A stretch of DNA of 64,000 bases from a bacterium (GTDB lineage: Bacteria; Cyanobacteriota; Vampirovibrionia; Gastranaerophilales; Gastranaerophilaceae), in assembly GCA_014803505.1 (NCBI GenBank), contig JAAVBM010000016.1, positions 1 through 64,000 of the forward strand, read 5' to 3'. Positions 16,943 to 26,152 of this stretch are shown here, one piece after another. A program made the position numbers and the translations under genes. Every line of letters starts with the position of its first letter. Within the stretch, counting starts at the first letter, position 1. The notes below the pieces were generated by a model that ran no database searches, was not told the DNA's origin, and saw nothing but the letters and a program-made list of their open reading frames with translations.

Positions 16943-17868
16943 ATAAAAATGCAAAAATTGCAGTACTATGTGGCGGAATGTCTTCAGAAGCAGAAGTTTC
17001 AAGACGTTCAGGCAAAGGATGTTTTGAAGCATTGCAAAGACTTGGTTATAAAAATGCAGAAATAGTTGAAGTTGATAAAAATATTGCACAAACTTTAAAA
17101 GAAGGGAATTATGAATTTGCTTATAATGCGCTTCACGGAAGATACGGTGAAGACGGATGTATTCAAGGAATTCTTGAAATTCTTCAAATTCCTTACACAG
17201 GTTGCGGCGTAATGTCTTCTTCTGTTTGCATGAACAAAGAATATACAAAAAGAATCTTATCAACTGATAAAACTATCCCTTTAATCAAATCTGTTTTTGT
17301 ACAAAAAGGTGAAGATGTTAAAGAAAAAACAAAAGATTTAAATTATCCTTTGATTACAAAACCTGTATGTGAAGGTTCAAGCTTTGGTATGACAAAAGTT
17401 AATTCTCCTGAAGAACTTGAAGCTGCATACAAAGAAGCAATTAAATACAACGACGATGTTCTTATTGAAGAATATCTTGTAGGAACAGCTGCAACTGTAG
17501 GAGTTTTGGAAAGCGATAACGGATTATTCGCCACTGAAATTCTTGAATTAAGACCAAAAAATGAATGGTATGATTATGAGTGCAAATATACTAAAGGTAT
17601 GACAGAATTTGTTCTACCTGCAGAATTGTCAGAGGAAATGACAAATAAAGTTAAAGAAATTGCAGTAAAAGCTTTCAAAATCGCAGGATGCAGAGGAGTT
17701 TCAAGAGTAGATTTCCATATTGTTAATAACATTCCATACGTTTTGGAAATCAACACTTCTCCAGGCATGACCGAAACAAGTGACTTACCGGCTCAATCAG
17801 CAGCTATGGGTATAAATTATGATAATCTGGTTCAAATAATATTGAATGGAGCAGGATTAAATAAATAA
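16918..17868 (+). CDS. ddl: D-alanine--D-alanine ligase
   Basis: This 316-aa ATP-grasp ligase makes the D-Ala-D-Ala dipeptide for peptidoglycan. Signatures are LCGGMSSEAEVSRRSG at the N-terminus, the ALHGRYGEDG loop, PYTGCGVMSS, the ATP-binding KPVCEGSSFGM and EEYLVG, and the Mg-binding RVDFHI with EINTSPGMTETS. It overlaps murB by 25 nt and ftsQ by one base, so the whole run is translationally coupled. Confidence 0.97.
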   Translation: MANIESKIDKNAKIAVLCGGMSSEAEVSRRSGKGCFEALQRLGYKNAEIVEVDKNIAQTLKEGNYEFAYNALHGRYGEDGCIQGILEILQIPYTGCGVMSSSVCMNKEYTKRILSTDKTIPLIKSVFVQKGEDVKEKTKDLNYPLITKPVCEGSSFGMTKVNSPEELEAAYKEAIKYNDDVLIEEYLVGTAATVGVLESDNGLFATEILELRPKNEWYDYECKYTKGMTEFVLPAELSEEMTNKVKEIAVKAFKIAGCRGVSRVDFHIVNNIPYVLEINTSPGMTETSDLPAQSAAMGINYDNLVQIILNGAGLNK

Positions 17869-18767
17869 TGATGGATGATAATGACATAATGAGAGAATTT
17901 GCAGATGATTTGCAAGATGAATTTGAATCAAGCAAACATTCTGTAAAATACAAACAAAATGAACGGAAACTTCGTAAAAAACAAAAACAAGTTAATCGTT
18001 TAAAAGCTGTTTTGCGTTTTTTAATATTTTTCCTAATATTATTTTTAGGTTATGAGTTTGTAATGCTTCCTCAATGGTATCTTCCGCAAGACGCTTTCAA
18101 AAAACAGAATGGAGAATATGTTGAAATTCTAAACAACAAACTGATTCCTACTTCTGTTATTTCTGATGCCATCAGCGATGTCAGAATCCCTAAATTACCA
18201 ATATTTCTATTCAAAGTAAAACCAATTAAACATGAAATCTATAAAATACCGGTTGTAAAAAGTGTTTACGTCAGACGCTATGGATTCCCTCCAAGAATAC
18301 AAATTATAATAAAGGAAAGAGTTCCTTATGCAGTTTTAAAAACAAATTTGCATAGTCAGCCATTTGCATTCTTTACACAAGACGGCGTTTTAATCATAAA
18401 CAGAAAATATATGACTTACGCAGAGTCAGATAAAACCTTAAGAATTATCACCAAATCAACACATCTTGATAAAGATTGGAGTATGAAAAAGGCACAATAT
18501 TTGGGTAAAATAATAAAAGATGTTGAAACATATTCAAATGAAAAAGTTTCATATATCGATATGCGAAATCCAAATGATGTCTATATCAGAATACCTTCAG
18601 CAAACATCCGACTGGGAGCATTAGACAGTACGGTATTTGAAAGAATTAAAAGAATATATACTATTCTGCCTCAAATTAAAGAATATAATAGCCGTATTAA
18701 GTATATTGATTTGAGTTGGGATAAGGTAAATTATTTAAAACTAAATAAAGAAGATAAAAATAAATAA
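17868..18767 (+). CDS. ftsQ: Cell division protein FtsQ/DivIB
   Basis: This 299-aa bitopic protein has a basic cytoplasmic N-terminus of about 47 residues and one membrane helix (~48-67, FLIFFLILFLGYEFV). A POTRA-like domain has KIPVVKSVYVRRYGFPPRI and the strand IIIKERVPYAVL, followed by a beta domain containing VSYIDMRNPNDVYIRI. FtsQ links early and late divisome proteins from the periplasmic side. Position directly after ddl is the classical dcw order. ftsA and ftsZ do not follow; a polyprenyl synthase gene does. Confidence 0.9.
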   Translation: MMDDNDIMREFADDLQDEFESSKHSVKYKQNERKLRKKQKQVNRLKAVLRFLIFFLILFLGYEFVMLPQWYLPQDAFKKQNGEYVEILNNKLIPTSVISDAISDVRIPKLPIFLFKVKPIKHEIYKIPVVKSVYVRRYGFPPRIQIIIKERVPYAVLKTNLHSQPFAFFTQDGVLIINRKYMTYAESDKTLRIITKSTHLDKDWSMKKAQYLGKIIKDVETYSNEKVSYIDMRNPNDVYIRIPSANIRLGALDSTVFERIKRIYTILPQIKEYNSRIKYIDLSWDKVNYLKLNKEDKNK

Positions 18768-18768
18768 C

Positions 18769-19650
18769 ATGACTTTTAGCGAAAATTATAACTCTATTAA
18801 AAATTTAGTAAATAAAGAGCTTCAAAAAATCGAACAAAAAATGATTTCAGAAGTTCAAATACGCGAGCCATTGAATTCTTATTTAACAAACTTCCTCACT
18901 TCGCCATCAAAAAGAATTCGTTCTGTTCTAACAATATTATACTTAAAAGCCTTAGGTGAAGAATTAACAGATAACCAACTTGAACTTTTATCAATAATTG
19001 AGTTGGTACACAACGCATCACTAATACATGATGATATTATTGATGAAAGCACATTGCGCAGAGGAGAATTAACAATATCCGCCAAATTTGGCAATAAACT
19101 CGGAGTTATTTCAGGTGATTATATTTTATCATTAGCAATGCAAAAACTTGCAAAAATAAATAATATCGAAGTAATTTCTCATTTTTCAAAAACCATAAAA
19201 CAAATGTGTATTGGAGAAATAAATCAAAATTTTGATAAATTTAAAATTGGAACAATCGAAAATTATATTGATAAAACAAAGAATAAAACAGGATACTTAT
19301 TTGAAACCGCACTGATATGTTGTACAATGTTTTCAGAAAAAGAACTCGGCACAGAGCAGGCAGGAGAACTTGGAATCAATACAGGAATTGCTTTTCAAAT
19401 AAGAGATGACTTAATAAATTATACAAACACAGACAAATCAAAACCATTTAATAACGATATAAAAGAGGGTATATATAATGCACCGATTATATACTCAGGC
19501 AACATAAATGACTACTCTTCAGGTATTGAAAAAACAAAGGTTTTGTTGGATAATCATATTCAGAATTCACTAAAAATAACAGAAAAACTTCCTGTTAATG
19601 AGTATTCAATCGCATTAAAAAAATTTTTGGAGCTTTTAAATAATGTTTAA
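18769..19650 (+). CDS. Polyprenyl diphosphate synthase (trans, long-chain type)
   Basis: This 293-aa isoprenyl synthase condenses allylic diphosphates with IPP, giving a quinone side chain or similar product. The upstream basic motif is SPSKRIRSVL in place of GGKR(L/I)RP. The first Asp-rich motif is intact (HDDIIDES, ~residue 84). The second reads RDDLIN, with Asn at the last position of DDxxD. KNKTGYLFETA is the conserved Lys-Thr region. It starts 2 nt after the ftsQ stop with no ribosome-binding site and overlaps lepB by 8 nt. Chain length cannot be inferred. Confidence 0.9.
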   Translation: MTFSENYNSIKNLVNKELQKIEQKMISEVQIREPLNSYLTNFLTSPSKRIRSVLTILYLKALGEELTDNQLELLSIIELVHNASLIHDDIIDESTLRRGELTISAKFGNKLGVISGDYILSLAMQKLAKINNIEVISHFSKTIKQMCIGEINQNFDKFKIGTIENYIDKTKNKTGYLFETALICCTMFSEKELGTEQAGELGINTGIAFQIRDDLINYTNTDKSKPFNNDIKEGIYNAPIIYSGNINDYSSGIEKTKVLLDNHIQNSLKITEKLPVNEYSIALKKFLELLNNV

Positions 19651-20428
19651 TATTAAAGAGTTTTTGGATAATTATAAAATCAAACTAGAAGAAAAAAGAC
19701 AAGCAAATTGGGAAAATTTTAAATCAAAGTTTTCAGCAGAAACACAAGAAAAAATTAACAAATGGGAAGAAAGTTACAAAAATTATAAAGAAAGTGCTTT
19801 ATGTGAAGTAATAGAAACAGTAGTTTTTGTAGTGGTAATGGTTATAATAATAAGATTTTTTGTTGGAGAAATCAGATGGATACCATCAGGTTCAATGCAT
19901 CCAACACTTCTAGAAGGTGATAGAATTGTTGTAGAAAGATACTCCAGATTCTTTTCAGGTCCTGATCGTGGGGATATTATGGTATTCTATCCGCCATCTA
20001 CAAAATTATCAAACAAACCTCTACCTCTTTTAGCCAGACTAACAGGTATTTTCTGCAAAGATATTGCATATATTAAAAGAGTTGTTGGCATGCCGGGTGA
20101 TAAAATAGAAATTAAACAAGAAAAAGACGGTTCTGCTTATGTTTATATCAATGACAAAAAATACGAAGAAGATTATATAAAAAGCGTTTACGAATATCCA
20201 TCTTGTCCAGATCCTGAAGCTAATATGATGTTCTTAGCAAGTGATCAGATTATGAAATGCGGTCCATTCCAATTGGATGAAGACAGCTACTTTATGATGG
20301 GTGATAATCGTGGAAATTCACAGGACAGCAGATATTGGGGCACACTGAAAAAAGATCGTTTTATTGGACGCGCAGTATTTGTATTCTGGCCATTTAACAG
20401 AATGAAAACATTACCAAAATTAAAATAA
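19643..20428 (+). CDS. lepB: Signal peptidase I
   Basis: This 261-aa membrane protease removes Sec/Tat signal peptides. After a charged helix of ~50 residues comes one membrane segment (ETVVFVVVMVIIIRFFVG, ~58-75). Box B has the nucleophile Ser84 in PSGSMHPTL, box C DRGDIMVF, and box D the general-base Lys145 in YIKRVVGMPGD. Box E is MMGDNRGNSQDSRYWG. An insertion between boxes C and D contains LPLLARLTGIFCKD. It is the last gene of the murC operon and converges on the 126-aa gene with a 9-nt overlap. Confidence 0.96.
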   Translation: MFNIKEFLDNYKIKLEEKRQANWENFKSKFSAETQEKINKWEESYKNYKESALCEVIETVVFVVVMVIIIRFFVGEIRWIPSGSMHPTLLEGDRIVVERYSRFFSGPDRGDIMVFYPPSTKLSNKPLPLLARLTGIFCKDIAYIKRVVGMPGDKIEIKQEKDGSAYVYINDKKYEEDYIKSVYEYPSCPDPEANMMFLASDQIMKCGPFQLDEDSYFMMGDNRGNSQDSRYWGTLKKDRFIGRAVFVFWPFNRMKTLPKLK

Positions 20429-20800
20429 ATGGTAATATTTCATATAATTGGCTAATATATCTGAACTTACACCATTTGCAACATTGGCTTTAACAACCTG
20501 TTCATGATCTTGAACTGTTTTATTATTAAGTTTTTCAGATTCATCATTTTTAGGCTGAGTTGCTTGTTGCTTTTGAGCCTCCTGTGCTTGTTCAACCATT
20601 AATTCTATCTGTTGCATAACTTGTGAATGCAGTTGAACATCTCCTGCAAATGAACCGGTTGATTGAACTCCTGCAGTATCTAAATCTTGAAGAATTTCTT
20701 CCCACTGTTCATAATTTGTTATAGACACACCTTGAGCCTGCGCTGCTGCTTGAGCTTTACGCAATTCTTCTATGGATTTTATTTCATTTAAATCACCCAT
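20420..20800 (-). CDS. Unrecognised Gln/Ala-rich small protein
   Basis: This 126-aa soluble protein is strongly enriched in Gln, Ala and Glu (for example QIELMVEQAQEAQKQQATQ). It is probably mostly helical with a disordered middle. The start has GGAGAG at good spacing. It overlaps the end of lepB by 9 nt on the opposite strand. I do not recognise a family, and no motif suggests a function. Confidence 0.7.
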   Translation of the reverse strand: MGDLNEIKSIEELRKAQAAAQAQGVSITNYEQWEEILQDLDTAGVQSTGSFAGDVQLHSQVMQQIELMVEQAQEAQKQQATQPKNDESEKLNNKTVQDHEQVVKANVANGVSSDILANYMKYYHLF

Positions 20801-20923
20801 TTTAGCTCTCCTTAATCAAAAGCACTTCTTATCTATAATATATAAGTATAAATTCTAGATACATTTTCAAGATAACAAATTTTCGTAACAAATTTTAATA
20901 AAATTCTGTAAGAGATTTTTTAA

Positions 20924-21580
20924 TTAAAGGGACTTCAAATAAATCTGCGCCAAAGCTAAATCAGATTTCGTTGTAACTTTAATATTTCTGTAATCCCCTT
21001 CAACAATATAAACATCTTTACAAAGAGCTTCAACCATGCCGGCATCGTCTGTGAAATTTTCCAAAGCCAGCTTTTCATGTACAGATTTAATCAAATTATA
21101 TTCAAAAGCTTGCGGAGTTTGTGTATTATAAAGCTTTGAACGGTCAATCGTTTTGATTATTTTTCCATTCTCATCAACTTCTTTTATAGTATCAACTGTC
21201 TTTGTCATAGTCGAAACAGCTTTTTTATCAATAACTTCTGTCATTACTTTCTGTATAATTTCTTGCGTAATCATTGGTCTTGCTCCATCATGAATCAAAA
21301 CATAATCACAATTTATTGATTTCAAACCGTTAAAAACAGAAGCTTGACGAGAATTTCCACCTTCTACGATTTTAACATTACTTATTTCGCTGAAAAATTC
21401 GTTCAAAATATCAATTATTGAAGCATTTGCGCAAATAACAATTTCATCAATATTAGACTTAACAAAAGCTTCAACAGTGTATTTAATTATTTCTTTTCCG
21501 TCAATTTTTTCAAGTAACTTATTTGAATTGCCAAAACGTGAAGAAGTTCCGCCGGCAGTAATTATTGCACCAAATCTCAT
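20924..21580 (-). CDS. ispD: 2-C-methyl-D-erythritol 4-phosphate cytidylyltransferase
   Basis: This 218-aa MEP-pathway enzyme couples MEP and CTP to CDP-ME. The CTP-binding loop is AGGTSSRFGNSNK, followed by GGNSRQASVFNGL, the Asp region VLIHDGARPMI, and TQTPQAFEYNLI near residue 155. The N-terminus MRFGAIITAGG fits the start chosen. It overlaps the end of thiL by 4 nt (ATGA), so it is translated from the thiL message. Confidence 0.95.
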   Translation of the reverse strand: MRFGAIITAGGTSSRFGNSNKLLEKIDGKEIIKYTVEAFVKSNIDEIVICANASIIDILNEFFSEISNVKIVEGGNSRQASVFNGLKSINCDYVLIHDGARPMITQEIIQKVMTEVIDKKAVSTMTKTVDTIKEVDENGKIIKTIDRSKLYNTQTPQAFEYNLIKSVHEKLALENFTDDAGMVEALCKDVYIVEGDYRNIKVTTKSDLALAQIYLKSL

Positions 21581-22491
21581 CTGTTCTTCTCCCAGTGATT
21601 AAAAATTCTATTCTCAACATCCTCTTTTGAAAAATGTTTTAATTCTCCATTCATATTTAAATCAATACCAGAACCATTTTTCACATAACCAATTACAATT
21701 CCGCCATCATAATCTTGCGGTACTGTTGCAACAATCTGATAATCTTCACCGCCGAACAATACCAAGTCTTGCCAATTATCAAATTGTTCAAGCTCTTTGT
21801 CATGAGGAATTTTATCAAAATCTATGTCCAACAAAACTCCGCTTTCGTTAGCAATTGTTGATAACGCATCCATCAAACCATCAGAAGTATCCATCATTGC
21901 ATACTTACCATCAACAGATAAAGCTATTTTCTTGCCAAATTCAACCTGTGCTGAGGGTTCAAGATGAGATTTTATAAATTTTTCAAATGTATTATTCCCC
22001 TCAATTAAGCATTTTAACCCTGCACCACTGGAACCATGAACCCCTGAAACAATGACCTTTTGTCCAAACTGGGCATTCTTTCTTGATGAAATATTTCTAT
22101 TTACAGTTGCTCCGATTGCGCATACAGAAATGAAAATTTTATCTCCGCCAGTTATATCACCGCCAACAATTTGAATTGATTCTCCGCAAGCTTTTTTACA
22201 ACCTAAATAAAAATCTTCTATAAAACCTTTATCTATATTTGCAGGCAAAGATAATGAAATTGTCAAATATTTTGGCTCAGCACCACTTGCCGCAACGTCA
22301 GAAATATTTACCATTACTGATTTATAACCAAGTTGAAACGGTGTTATTTTACTTCTCAAAAAATGAACATCTTCAACAAGACTATCTTGCGTTACAACAA
22401 TGCCCAAATCTTCTAAAAATGCACAATCATCACCAATATAATTTGAACATAATAAATTTTTTATTATAGAAATAAATTCTTTTTCTTTCAT
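21577..22491 (-). CDS. thiL: Thiamine-monophosphate kinase
   Basis: This 304-aa kinase phosphorylates thiamine phosphate to the active diphosphate. The family blocks are present: IGDDCAFL, VTQDSLVEDVHF, the metal/ATP helix SVMVNISDVAASGAEP, GGDITGG and MMDTSDGLMDAL, plus the late VLFGGEDYQIVATV. It lies 5 nt after the GGDEF gene and overlaps ispD by 4 nt. The ThiE/TenI-like gene is 21 kb away and not linked. Confidence 0.95.
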   Translation of the reverse strand: MKEKEFISIIKNLLCSNYIGDDCAFLEDLGIVVTQDSLVEDVHFLRSKITPFQLGYKSVMVNISDVAASGAEPKYLTISLSLPANIDKGFIEDFYLGCKKACGESIQIVGGDITGGDKIFISVCAIGATVNRNISSRKNAQFGQKVIVSGVHGSSGAGLKCLIEGNNTFEKFIKSHLEPSAQVEFGKKIALSVDGKYAMMDTSDGLMDALSTIANESGVLLDIDFDKIPHDKELEQFDNWQDLVLFGGEDYQIVATVPQDYDGGIVIGYVKNGSGIDLNMNGELKHFSKEDVENRIFNHWEKNR

Positions 22492-22496
22492 ATCAA

Positions 22497-24404
22497 TTAA
22501 ACTATATCATGCTCAATCAGTGAAATAAATTCTTTAACCAAATTAGCATTCCATTTTTTACCGCTATCAGCTTTGATAATATCCAAAGCATCACGTGCAG
22601 ACAATTTACCACGGTAAGGTCTAGGCTCGATAAGTGCAAAATATTGATCAATAATCAAAATTATCTGTGAAGTCAACGGAATATCTTCTTTTGCAAGTTT
22701 ATTCGGATAACCTGAACCATCCCAATTTTCGTGGTGGTGCTCAATTATAGGTAAAATATCCTGAACATAAGATATAGGTTTCAAAATCTTTTGAGCCGCA
22801 ATAATCGGATGATTTTTAATTTGTTCACGTTCATCATCTGTTAAAGGTGCAGATTTTTGTAATAAATCCTGAGGTAACATCAAATTACCTATATCATAAA
22901 GTAAAATCGCAACTCTTAAATTATCAATATCTTCTTTTGGAAGATCAAATCTTTTTGCCAAACTAACAGCCATAAGAACTTTGTTCTTCACAATACCTGA
23001 TGAATGCATAGGATTATACATTTTAGCCAGCATATCAGCAACAGTGTATAAAGAATCATTTGAAAGTTCATCTTTATTAACAGGTGCGCGGAGTTTTAAA
23101 CATAACTCTTTAGACAAATGCTGAGCCATTGGAATTCTATTTTTAGATAGTATATCTAAGAAAGTATTAACAGCAACTTCTTGCCATGAAACTTCAGTGA
23201 TAGGCTTAGCAATAGTAACACGGTTTCTACCTTCACGTTTAGAAGTATACATTGCTTGGTCAGTAAGTTCTAACAATTCTTCGACATTTTCCGTATGTTC
23301 AAAATACGTTGCAACACCCAAACTGCCTGTTATATGACCGATAGTTTCAATTTCAACATGTTCAATTGATTTACGGATTCTTTCTGCAGCTATCATTGCA
23401 CCTTCTGAACCGATACCCGGAAGCAATACATTAAATTCTTCTCCACCCATACGAGCAGGAACATCAACTGAACGCGCATTTGACTTTAACACTTCAGAAA
23501 TAGTTTTGATTGCTAAATCACCATAATAATGACCATAAGTATCATTTATTTTTTTCAAATAATCTAAATCAATTCCAATAACAGAGAAAGGTTGATTTTG
23601 ACGTTTTGCACGCTGAACTTCTTTTTCAATTGCTTCTTCAAAATATCTGCGGTTATATAAACCGGTAAGAGCATCTGTCACAGCTTGTTCTCTTACAGCT
23701 TGGAACAAATCAGCGATGGTAATAGCCATCTCAATTTGTTTAGCAAACAAGCCCAAAAAATCCATTTCAGCAGAAGCAAGTTCATCTCTTGCTGTAAATA
23801 CACAAAACCATCCGAACTCCTGATTTTGAGTAATTAAAGGTATTACAATTACTGATTTTACAGGCTGATTAGAAATTATTTTTTGTACAGTTTCTGATGA
23901 TAATTCAGGCAAGACAGCTCGCAAAGACAAATCGATAGACTTTGTTTGAATAATTGTTCTACGACGCATTGCATCTGCAAAAACACTTTCACTATCGTAA
24001 TTCAAACGTCGTGTTTGAATACCCGGTGTTCCGATAAGATTATTTAATCTATCAATCAAACCATCATTAGATTGTGCCAAAATATTCATAAAAACACCGT
24101 CTTTATCAACGGATTTTTTTATAATAACACAATGCATATACCCAAGTTCGCCTTGAGTACTATTAACAATTGCTTCCATAACATTTTCCAAAGGAGTAGA
24201 AGAATTCATCATATCCCAAATATGCTGCAACGTAAACATACGTTTATTTGCGTCATTTAATTCTTCTGTACGTTCTGCAATTGCTTTTTCCAGTTCAATA
24301 TTACGTTCATAAATTTCAAGATAATCACGTTTTTCGTGGTAAATGTTATTTTCCACTTCTGAAACTTTTCTGGTTACTTCTTTAAATTTATCGAATAAAC
24401 CCAT
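22497..24404 (-). CDS. GAF-GGDEF-HD-GYP protein with degenerate HD dyad
   Basis: The track start is 24416. Met5 at 24404 has GGAAAG at normal spacing and is preferred. In track numbering, an N-terminal coiled coil (~20-65) is followed by a GAF-like domain (~68-235). The GGDEF domain has the active-site GGEEF (324-328) and an RxxD inhibitory site (RSVD, 315-318), so it can probably make c-di-GMP under product control. The C-terminal HD-GYP domain keeps HHE and DGSGYP (561-571) but reads LLYDIGN where the family has LHDIGK: the metal-binding His is Tyr507. Phosphodiesterase activity is therefore doubtful and the domain may bind a partner. Confidence 0.9.
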   Translation of the reverse strand: MGLFDKFKEVTRKVSEVENNIYHEKRDYLEIYERNIELEKAIAERTEELNDANKRMFTLQHIWDMMNSSTPLENVMEAIVNSTQGELGYMHCVIIKKSVDKDGVFMNILAQSNDGLIDRLNNLIGTPGIQTRRLNYDSESVFADAMRRRTIIQTKSIDLSLRAVLPELSSETVQKIISNQPVKSVIVIPLITQNQEFGWFCVFTARDELASAEMDFLGLFAKQIEMAITIADLFQAVREQAVTDALTGLYNRRYFEEAIEKEVQRAKRQNQPFSVIGIDLDYLKKINDTYGHYYGDLAIKTISEVLKSNARSVDVPARMGGEEFNVLLPGIGSEGAMIAAERIRKSIEHVEIETIGHITGSLGVATYFEHTENVEELLELTDQAMYTSKREGRNRVTIAKPITEVSWQEVAVNTFLDILSKNRIPMAQHLSKELCLKLRAPVNKDELSNDSLYTVADMLAKMYNPMHSSGIVKNKVLMAVSLAKRFDLPKEDIDNLRVAILLYDIGNLMLPQDLLQKSAPLTDDEREQIKNHPIIAAQKILKPISYVQDILPIIEHHHENWDGSGYPNKLAKEDIPLTSQIILIIDQYFALIEPRPYRGKLSARDALDIIKADSGKKWNANLVKEFISLIEHDIV

Positions 24405-24456
24405 AAATCTTTCCATATATTATTGAACTTCAAGTACTAATTATAACACTTTTTAA

Positions 24457-25503
24457 CTAAAATATCAAGGTATTAATCGTATCAATAACATCTTTTGGAG
24501 AAGGTAAATTTGTACAAGCATTAAGATTTTCTTTCAATTTACATTTTCTTTTAAAACATGTCTGACAAGAAAACCCTTCACCACCTAGAGCTATGTATTT
24601 TTTCTTGTCGCCATAAGGTGCAAGAACTTCTTTCGGAGTACAAGTAAAAATAGTAATAATAGCAGGATTACCCGTTGCCCATGCCAAATGAGCACTACCA
24701 CTATCAGGTGCCATCACAAGATTTGCTCTCGAGAACAACTCCATCAATTCCATAATATCAGTTTTTCCGGCAAGATTTAAATATTTTCCTCCGCTAATAT
24801 ATTCAATAAGTTCATTATCATTTGGTCCACCGGTAAATACAAGATTACATTTAGAACCTATTTCATCCACGACAGTTTTCCAATGATCTTTATTCCAATG
24901 TTTATTCACCCAAGTTGTCGCAGGAGCAATTACTACTAACGGTTTACTTGAATCAAATCCTTGTAATAACTCATCAATTTTCTTTATTTGTACGTCATTT
25001 CTTGGAGGAAGAGAAACTTTTATATCATCTGTTTTTATTCCTAAATGTTCCGCATATTTCAAATAGTTCAAAACAATTGGTGAATTCGGAGCATATGATA
25101 TATCATCAATCCATTCATTACCGCCAAGAACTGATAATTCTCTACCTTCTTTTGAAATAATTCTTCGTTTAGCTCCACAGAAAAGAAGCCAATATAAACT
25201 TTTCAACATCATTTGAGAATCTATTGCAATATCAAATTTTTCAGCACGCAACTGTTTTAAAATTTGAATATACTCTTTAAAATTCTCCAAACAAAATCCT
25301 CTTTGTTTCCATTGTTTTATTGGAACAAGAATAGCTCTATCAACGCACGGGTTATTTTCTACAACTTGAATTCCTTTTTCAGAAACCAGCCAAGTCAACT
25401 CATAACCTGCATTTTTCAAAGCATTTGCCAGAGGAATATTAAAAATTACATCACCTAAAGATGATAATTTAATCAATAATAATTTCTTTTTTCTTTCTTC
25501 CAT
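24457..25503 (-). CDS. Glycosyltransferase family 9 (heptosyltransferase-like)
   Basis: This 348-aa GT-B enzyme has the GT9 opening LLIKLSSLGDVIFNIPLANAL and the C-terminal donor-site motif MAPDSGSAHLAWATG. These are typical of ADP-heptose:LPS heptosyltransferases (WaaC/WaaF), which build the lipopolysaccharide inner core on the cytosolic face. The Cys cluster CQTCFKRKC near the C-terminus is seen in many GT9 members. The gene stands alone with an AGAGGA ribosome-binding site, so the acceptor is not indicated. It supports an LPS-type outer membrane. Confidence 0.88.
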   Translation of the reverse strand: MEERKKKLLLIKLSSLGDVIFNIPLANALKNAGYELTWLVSEKGIQVVENNPCVDRAILVPIKQWKQRGFCLENFKEYIQILKQLRAEKFDIAIDSQMMLKSLYWLLFCGAKRRIISKEGRELSVLGGNEWIDDISYAPNSPIVLNYLKYAEHLGIKTDDIKVSLPPRNDVQIKKIDELLQGFDSSKPLVVIAPATTWVNKHWNKDHWKTVVDEIGSKCNLVFTGGPNDNELIEYISGGKYLNLAGKTDIMELMELFSRANLVMAPDSGSAHLAWATGNPAIITIFTCTPKEVLAPYGDKKKYIALGGEGFSCQTCFKRKCKLKENLNACTNLPSPKDVIDTINTLIF

Positions 25504-25587
25504 TTGAATATCCTCTAGTCAATTAACATTATATGGTGATTATATGCCAAAATATTTTTTACGTCTATACTGTACAAGATTAACTAA

Positions 25588-26115
25588 TTAACCACGATTT
25601 TTTAAAAAAGTAATAAATTTATCACCATATTTTTTTTGTTTAATCAAATCAAAATCAGAAAAATCGACATCCGTAACATGTTCGAGAATTATAATTCCAG
25701 CCGAAATATTTTTTACTACACTCAAACTATTTTCATAAATTCCTGAAAAATAGGGAGGATCAATATAAATTACATCAAAAGATTCAACGAATTTCGAACA
25801 AATTTTCAAGCTATCACCCAGAATGAGTTTCAAATCATTATTATGTTCATATTTTCTAAAATTTGATTTAATTACATTATAAACTTTTTTATTTTTTTCT
25901 ATAGAAACGACTTTAGAAAACCCGCGAGAAAGGGCTTCAAGTCCCATAATTCCCGAACCGGAATACATATCCAAAAAGCTTGCGTCTTGAAAATCCATCA
26001 TAGCTTGCAGGGTATTAAACACGCTCATTCTGACTTTTGACAAAGTTGGGCGAGTAATATTTTCATCAGGGGCAGCAATTTTCTGCCCTTTATAAATTCC
26101 TGCAGTAATATTCAT
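25588..26115 (-). CDS. rsmD: 16S rRNA (guanine-966-N2)-methyltransferase
   Basis: This 175-aa RsmD-type methyltransferase has the N-terminal family block GIYKGQKI...RPTLSKVRMSVFNTL. The SAM-binding LDMYSGSGIMGLEALSRG and the catalytic IDPPYF (NPPY-type) are both present. It methylates G966 of 16S rRNA in the 30S head. The ATG has no ribosome-binding site; a TTGAAA-N18-TAAAAT promoter ends 7 nt upstream, so the message is probably leaderless. The -35 touches the end of the MITE-like element. Confidence 0.92.
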   Translation of the reverse strand: MNITAGIYKGQKIAAPDENITRPTLSKVRMSVFNTLQAMMDFQDASFLDMYSGSGIMGLEALSRGFSKVVSIEKNKKVYNVIKSNFRKYEHNNDLKLILGDSLKICSKFVESFDVIYIDPPYFSGIYENSLSVVKNISAGIIILEHVTDVDFSDFDLIKQKKYGDKFITFLKNRG

Positions 26116-26122
26116 AATTTTT

Positions 26123-26152
26123 ATTTTACTATAAAAAGAATTTTCATTTCAA
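26123..26152 (-). promoter_or_regulatory. rsmD promoter abutting the MITE
   Basis: The minus-strand TTGAAA (26147-26152), an 18-nt spacer and TAAAAT (26123-26128) end seven bases before the rsmD ATG. The outermost base of the -35 is also the first base of the ACATAAACTATG element terminus. Confidence 0.5.
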
